From Pyrrhosoma nymphula (taxonomy: Eukaryota; Arthropoda; Insecta; Odonata; Coenagrionidae), in NCBI GenBank assembly GCA_963573305.1, contig OY754329.1, positions 149,245,266 through 149,309,265 on the forward strand: a DNA stretch of 64,000 nt. The letters are read 5' to 3'. The position numbers and the translations under genes are program-made. Shown one piece after another: positions 59,201 through 64,000 of the stretch; position 1 is the first letter of the stretch; each line of letters begins with the position of its first letter. The notes beneath the pieces are model-generated. The model had not been told where the DNA came from. It worked only from the letters and a program-made list of their open reading frames with translations, and ran no database searches.

Positions 59201-60181
59201 CGGTTAGTAATAGTTGAATGAAGACAGGCTTTGAGCTTACCTATTTCCTAGCTGGTTTCCACGGCATTCCAGCATTATAATTAAATGGCATTGGTCTATT
59301 TGTATCCAAAGAAAATTGACATGCATACTGATTCTTATTTATTATCGATGGAAAAAATTCAAGTCAAAGAAGCGCAGCCATATAATTCCAGGTCCAACTT
59401 TTGACAAGTTCCTACGTCAATGAATACGCGTATAAATGAAAAATACTTATAAGAAACTAAAGGAGCTCCGGGGAGGGAGACATTTAATTTGTTCACGTAA
59501 GGGAGCGGAAGAATAACCAAAGAGTTAACGAATCCAAAATAATTCATAAATTCTCTTCGACACGATTCGATCTCTTCGAGCGACGATTCGCGGTAATAGC
59601 CTTTTCTAGAGAAAAAAATAATGGAAGATATGTAATTTGCAGCGGAATTATTCCCTGTACTATGATAAAGACTATCAATGGATATTTGAGTCCTGGCTTC
59701 TACATGGTAGCTTTCTATTACAAGAGATATCTGGTGACTTTGGCCGACAGACCGATCGTTCATCTACTCATTCTCGCTCACGCATAACCAAACGGGAGTC
59801 CGATATCCAACCCATCTCCTCAGAAATCCCTTAGCAGTTCAAAATCGTCCTTAGAGTGGAGGTTCCCTCTCGGCAAGTGAGTTCGGAAGGAGGGCTGTTG
59901 TTCCGCTCGGAGGGTTTATTGCTCCCCCACCCCGCGATCTCCCTTTTCTTCACATCACAAGAAAAGAAACCTTACCCCTCCCCTCGGAAATAATCCTTTT
60001 CCCAGGTCAAAAATTTCCTTCCGTGGATGGTTCAACTCCCCCAGCTACTGGGAGAGAGGGCTCTCGTTCCGCTTGGAAAGTTTGTTGTTCTCCGTCACAG
60101 GGGGGCGTGGTTCAGCCACGATGCCACATCATCAAAAACTGAGGACTTAGAAATTTTCGGCGGTACGATTTTTTTTAACAT
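56224..60181. mobile_element. Large inverted-repeat element without recognised coding
   Basis: The left side (56224-56480) is repeated in reverse at 59850-60181, including AAAAAAAATC.TACCGC, GAAAATTTCTAAGTCC and GAAAAGGATTATTT.CGAG. The pairing continues inwards at 56555-56635 with 59380-59475 (TTTATACGCGTATTCATT) and 56698-56800 with 58208-58320 (TAATGTCAGGCTCAAATTT). The right arm is longer because of extra sequence. No target duplication or transposase was identified. It resembles a fold-back element; the - strand frame at 59359-59763 shows no family signature. Confidence 0.65.
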
Positions 60182-60817
60182 GTAGCGCTATCGGGAGAAG
60201 GAGCAGATTTTCTCGCCGATAACACTCTTGAAAACACAAACTCTTTCCAAGCTCGGGTGAGAAAAATGAGGAGAACGAACGAAACACAAGTATTATCAAT
60301 CATAAACTTAACTTATCAATATATTTTACAAATCACAAAATAGAACCAAACCAATTACAATAATTTACCCATAGGTCGAGTGCCAGGCGACCGTAGTTAA
60401 AGTTACCAGTCGGAAAATAGTTTAAGTTTAACAAGTACGAGAGGTTGAACTTCTCTCTTAAGTACAAAAGTGACTTAGTCAGCAGGCTCACACAACGGTG
60501 TTACCCGGTCGGCGTCTCGGAAGCAATAGAGGGCGAGCTTAGACACGAGTCCGCTGAGGAGGGGGTCTGTCGACAAGGACGAAGGTGGAATGGGTAAGGT
60601 CAGGAGGTTGGCGATTGGTAGCCTTGGAGGGGAGGAAATAATGGGATGGGTGATAGATAGGGTGGCAGTTTTTAATTGGAGCGCCAGGAACTGTTTTCTG
60701 GCGTCGGCCGCAGAATACAGGATCACAGCCTTTTTGCCTTGGTCAGGATGACCGCATTTTTGGTATCCTTCCTCACTTTACTGGCTATAAAAGCGGGGCA
60801 GGACCTGGTGAGGGAAA

Positions 60818-60889
60818 GGTGCGGCGAAAGGTGCGGCGAAAGGTGCGGCGAAAGGTGCGGCGAAAGGTGTGGCAGAAGTCGTGGCAGAA
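60818..60889 (+). repeat. 12-bp minisatellite
   Basis: Four exact copies of GGTGCGGCGAAA followed by two variants (GGTGTGGCAGAA and GTCGTGGCAGAA). It is translated as CGER repeats on one strand and LSPH/AAPF repeats on the other, which explains the open frames. A TATAAAAG motif lies just upstream (60786-60793), but no gene follows that I can support. Confidence 0.85.
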
Positions 60890-61929
60890 GTCGCTGGCAG
60901 TAGTCGCTGCATTTTGTAGTCGTAGGCATTTTGGCCGTCGTTGGCGCACATGTCGTTAGCGCGCATGTCGTTCGGGCAAGTCCTTCGGCTAAGTCCGGAG
61001 GATAAACAGTCCGCAGAGGAGAAACTGTCCAAAGAGGAGAATTGCCCAAAAAAAACAGGGGGGAAAATGCCACATCCACTGGGGGAACTCAGGCACAGAA
61101 TTGACTCCCGGATGAGGAATGATGATTGAATCAATGACACCTGTTCTCTTGCAAGAGAGACACTTTCACTGAATTCACAATGCCAGTTTATGGCTTAGAG
61201 GCAATTAACTGAACAATATTGCCAAGAAACTGAGCACACACACCCACAGACAAGAACCTCCTCTCCTTTCTGGACCACAAAGGTGGAACAGCTGATCATT
61301 CAGTGTAGAAGGATAATCACTAATAAACATGTTGAAGTTAATAACCCAGTTTAGTAACATTTCAGATTCATACGATCTTTCAGTATGACACTGGTTCGCA
61401 CAGCCATAGCCAACCATAGAGGGAGAGACACTCCTCGAAAGTTGCCAAGTGCAGGAAACATGAGAGCAGTATACCACAGCTGTGATTCCAGGCGACAGGT
61501 GAAGATTGCAGATAAACACATTAAACAATAGATTTTAAGTATTCAACAGCCTTCAAACAAATGATGAAAGTATATTCTGACTGTCACAAACATGGACCAG
61601 TAGAATGATATGATAGCATCTTTGATATCAATTATCATAAATAATTTGGATGTCCAGCTGGCAACATCCAACAAATGAGAAATAAATCTAAGTAACAAAA
61701 AACCAACACCCAGTAGACGAAACATCTGACTCGTCAGGTGTAATAAATTAACTAGAAAGAGAATATTGCATAAAACAAAGCAAATATTCTTGAAGGCAGG
61801 ATTATACAATTGTTCAATGAAAGTAGACTTGTATTCATTGAAAGTAATAGTATGCAATTGTGTGACATCAGTTAAATATACTTTAGAGAATTATAATAAT
61901 CATACATATATACCAATATTATTTTATAT

Positions 61930-62156
61930 TCAAAGCTCACCCTAGTAATAATAATATTATAGATAATTAAAGTATAACAATATCATTGTGTATTTCAATT
62001 TCACCCTAGTATTAACAATATTAATGATAATTCAAGTATAACAATAATTCTGTATTCCAAGTTCACCCTAGTATTAACAAAATTAATGATAATTCAAGTA
62101 TAACAATATCAGTCTGTATTCCAAGTTCACCCTAGTATTAATAATATTAATGATTA
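61930..62156. repeat. Tandem repeat, 62-64 bp period
   Basis: CACCCTAGTA recurs at 61938, 62002, 62064 and 62128, each followed by TAATGATAATTCAAGTATAA-like sequence. About 3.5 copies. It lies downstream of the gypsy integrase in that element's orientation and might be part of it. Confidence 0.8.
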
Positions 62157-62185
62157 TACAAAATTTGTGAGTGGATCCCCCATAT

Positions 62186-62440
62186 TCATGAACCTTAAAA
62201 ACTAATTACATGGTTTTTATGCAACCACTTGGGTTGCACTGTTAAGCATAAACAAAGTCATTGAAGAAGTTGGGTTGATAGAACGACTCAGAATGAGAGG
62301 TCAATCAATTTCATGGACCTTAAAACTAATTAAATTTTTTCGCACAACCAATTGGGTTGTACTGTTAAGCATTGATAACTCAATGAAGGAATTTGGGTTG
62401 ATAGAAATGACTCAGGATAAGATTGGAGTCATTTTAATGA
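62186..62440. repeat. Tandem duplication, 125-bp unit
   Basis: TCATG.ACCTTAAAA at 62186 and 62311, then ACTAATTA, the block CAACCA.TTGGGTTG.ACTG and GGGTTGATAGAA in both copies, about 75% alike. Confidence 0.7.
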
Positions 62441-63234
62441 CAAATTAGATTGATATCTCTCCCATATGTAAGAAATTGTTTTCCATGAAAAAACAGCAAA
62501 AAATGGAAAATTAATTTGGGTAAGATGAGAGATTCAATCAGTTCTCGGGCCAGGTTAAGTCAAACGTGTTACAAAAAGCTAATAAATAGAAAAATAATTT
62601 AGTGGCCACCGTCATGGATTATTCAATTCAAAATTTGTTGGGGGTTGGAACCCCAGACCAGCTAAGCATGATACAAGAGCTGGGTGCTGTTTGCGACAAT
62701 CATTATAATTGCCGGGCGATGGGATCGCACCCCCTACGCCAGATACATGACCTAACAACCCAATATTCAACATACATAACCTGACTACAGAAATTAGATA
62801 GCCAGGTAGAGACAGAAAATGATAATGTTTGCAATTACACAGTTAATCACCATAAAGAAAGCACTAATCACCCTGGGAGGACAATGGATATAATCACTGT
62901 CGATGTCACACACATGAATCTTAACAGCCATTGACCCTCCGCAACTTATCTGGAAACGAGTCACCTCGGGAATGTTCCTGGCTGTTCTCCCCACATCCCA
63001 TTCCAATCAGACCATTCGTCCTCCAACTGATTTCACAAATTGCACACTTTGAGAGGAAGACAACATTAAGTATGGTGATCACTGTGTTCACATTATTAAG
63101 TATTTGTATAATAATATATTAATAGAATAGTACATATTGATCAACTAAAAGGCAGAAAATAACAGTGTGTTTAAATAGAATCATAGTATTTCATTGAGTT
63201 AATTTGAAAAATGCAATAGTCACACCATATTGAG
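62441..63234. other. Sequence 3' of the gypsy integrase, unassigned
   Basis: Should hold the 3' untranslated part, polypurine tract and LTR if the element is complete, but I could not identify LTR borders. Confidence 0.35.
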
Positions 63235-64000
63235 CTAATGAGAATTCACAGAGTCACGATGATAAATTTTTAACTGAGAGACATGGCATATTTTTTCTTT
63301 ATCATGTGATAGCTCAAGAACAACTGTTACAGGAGAGACAAATTTTTTAATAATGAAAGGACCTTCCCAAGGAGGCATTAGCTTGGCTGTTCTCTTGTCT
63401 GCCTTTGAGCTAATAGGATGATTTTTACAAAGAACTAAATCTCCAGGGGCAAAATTTACTGGAGAGTGGAGTTTGTTAAAAGCCTCCCCATGTTTTGCCC
63501 TTGCCTTTTTGAGATTGGCGACCACTTGTTGCAAGTAGGCTTTCCTCTGATCATCCTTAATTTTATCCTCGAACAGCTCAATAGGAATTGACCACTGATT
63601 TGTAAGAGGATGTGGCAGTTGTCTACCAAACATTATTTTGGCAGGAGATTGGCCAGTGCTACCATGTACAGCAGTATTGAAAGCAAAGTTTAGATCATAG
63701 AGGAAAAGGTCCCATGTAGAGTGAACATTGTTACATAAAATTGTCAAGGCAGATTTTAAATTTCGATGAAGTCTTTCGACTTGGTTAGCACAAGGGTAAT
63801 ATGGAGATGTGAAAACTTGTTTTATACCAAGTTGTAAACACATCTCCCTAAGCAGGTGTGACTTAAAAACTGAAGCATTATCAGAGACCAGATATTTTGG
63901 AAAACCAAACTTTGAGAAAACTCTTTGAGTGAGGACAGACACAACAGCACCAGCTGTAGCCTTTCGTACAGGCTCCAATATACAAAATTTAGAGAACCCA
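63235..64000 (-). mobile_element. Ty3/gypsy-type retrotransposon integrase, C-terminal part
   Basis: An uninterrupted - strand frame enters from the right window edge and stops near 63235. It contains the integrase core from SKFCILEPVRKATAG through FGFPKYLVSDNASVF (second catalytic Asp) and SPYYPCANQVERLHRNLK (catalytic Glu, 34 residues after that Asp by my count). AFNTAVHGSTGQSPAKIMFG follows, then the GPF/Y-type tail (PGDLVLCKNHP, WEGPFIIKKF, HVSQLKIYH). The first Asp and zinc finger lie outside the window. The apparent start at 63978 is not a real start, because the frame continues to 64000. This is the best-preserved transposon coding region here. Confidence 0.85.

Noticed and set aside
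59359..59763. 134-residue - strand frame
   Set aside because: Lies in the right arm of the inverted-repeat element and matches no family I know.

Overview
Eukaryotic nuclear DNA, most likely from an arthropod and probably an insect or close relative. The base composition is AT-rich, the genes are split into short exons with GT-AG introns of 0.1 to at least 13.5 kb, and the introns are full of eukaryotic transposons: pogo/Tigger, mariner, piggyBac, hAT, Helitron, Ty3/gypsy, and tRNA- and 5S-derived SINEs. No bacterial operon, CRISPR array or rRNA operon is present. I cannot name the species.

Two host genes can be followed on the + strand. Gene 1 (window start to about 31.8 kb, 5' end outside the window) encodes a multi-C2H2 zinc-finger protein. 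Six exons (1-56, 579-847, 6335-6552, 21565-21792, 27336-27481, 31197-31781) join with matching phases to give at least eight finger units and an acidic/basic C-terminal tail. One finger has an unusual C-x7-C knuckle, which suggests but does not prove ZNF341 orthology. Gene 2 starts at 40564. It encodes the N-terminal half of a protein resembling RNF216/TRIAD3, an RBR E3 ubiquitin ligase (exons 40564-41814, 41912-42175, 50431-50511, all phase 0). The catalytic RBR module is not in the window and must lie to the right if the gene is intact.

Most of the rest is transposable elements. The 15-kb intron of gene 1 (6553-21564) is almost a stack of them: a 2.8-kb pogo-like element (7888-10727), a broken pogo-type transposase (10923-13330), a piggyBac fragment (13333-13890), and a Tigger-like element (14270-21216) that has swallowed a second 4.5-kb element (14445-18952). 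The intron to the right of the last RNF216 exon holds a sister copy of that Tigger in opposite orientation (51198-55424), carrying its own insertion of the same inner family (52795-54909) at a different site. Each copy is therefore the empty-site control for the other. Both inner elements carry a long inverted repeat that begins with tRNA-like sequence, so the three-level nesting occurs twice.

Other notable structures are two almost perfect fold-back hairpins with related motifs (24842-24996 and 56023-56206; 71- and 82-nt arms), resembling parts of hammerhead-ribozyme cores; a 332-bp 5S-rRNA-derived SINE with a 12-bp target duplication (35620-35951); a 4-kb inverted-repeat element without recognisable coding (56224-60181); a piggyBac end with three palindromes spaced exactly 44 bp (1071-1172); and a gypsy integrase at the right edge. 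Exon boundaries and transposon ends were read by eye. Statements about orthology and element families come from recognised motifs, not from searches.
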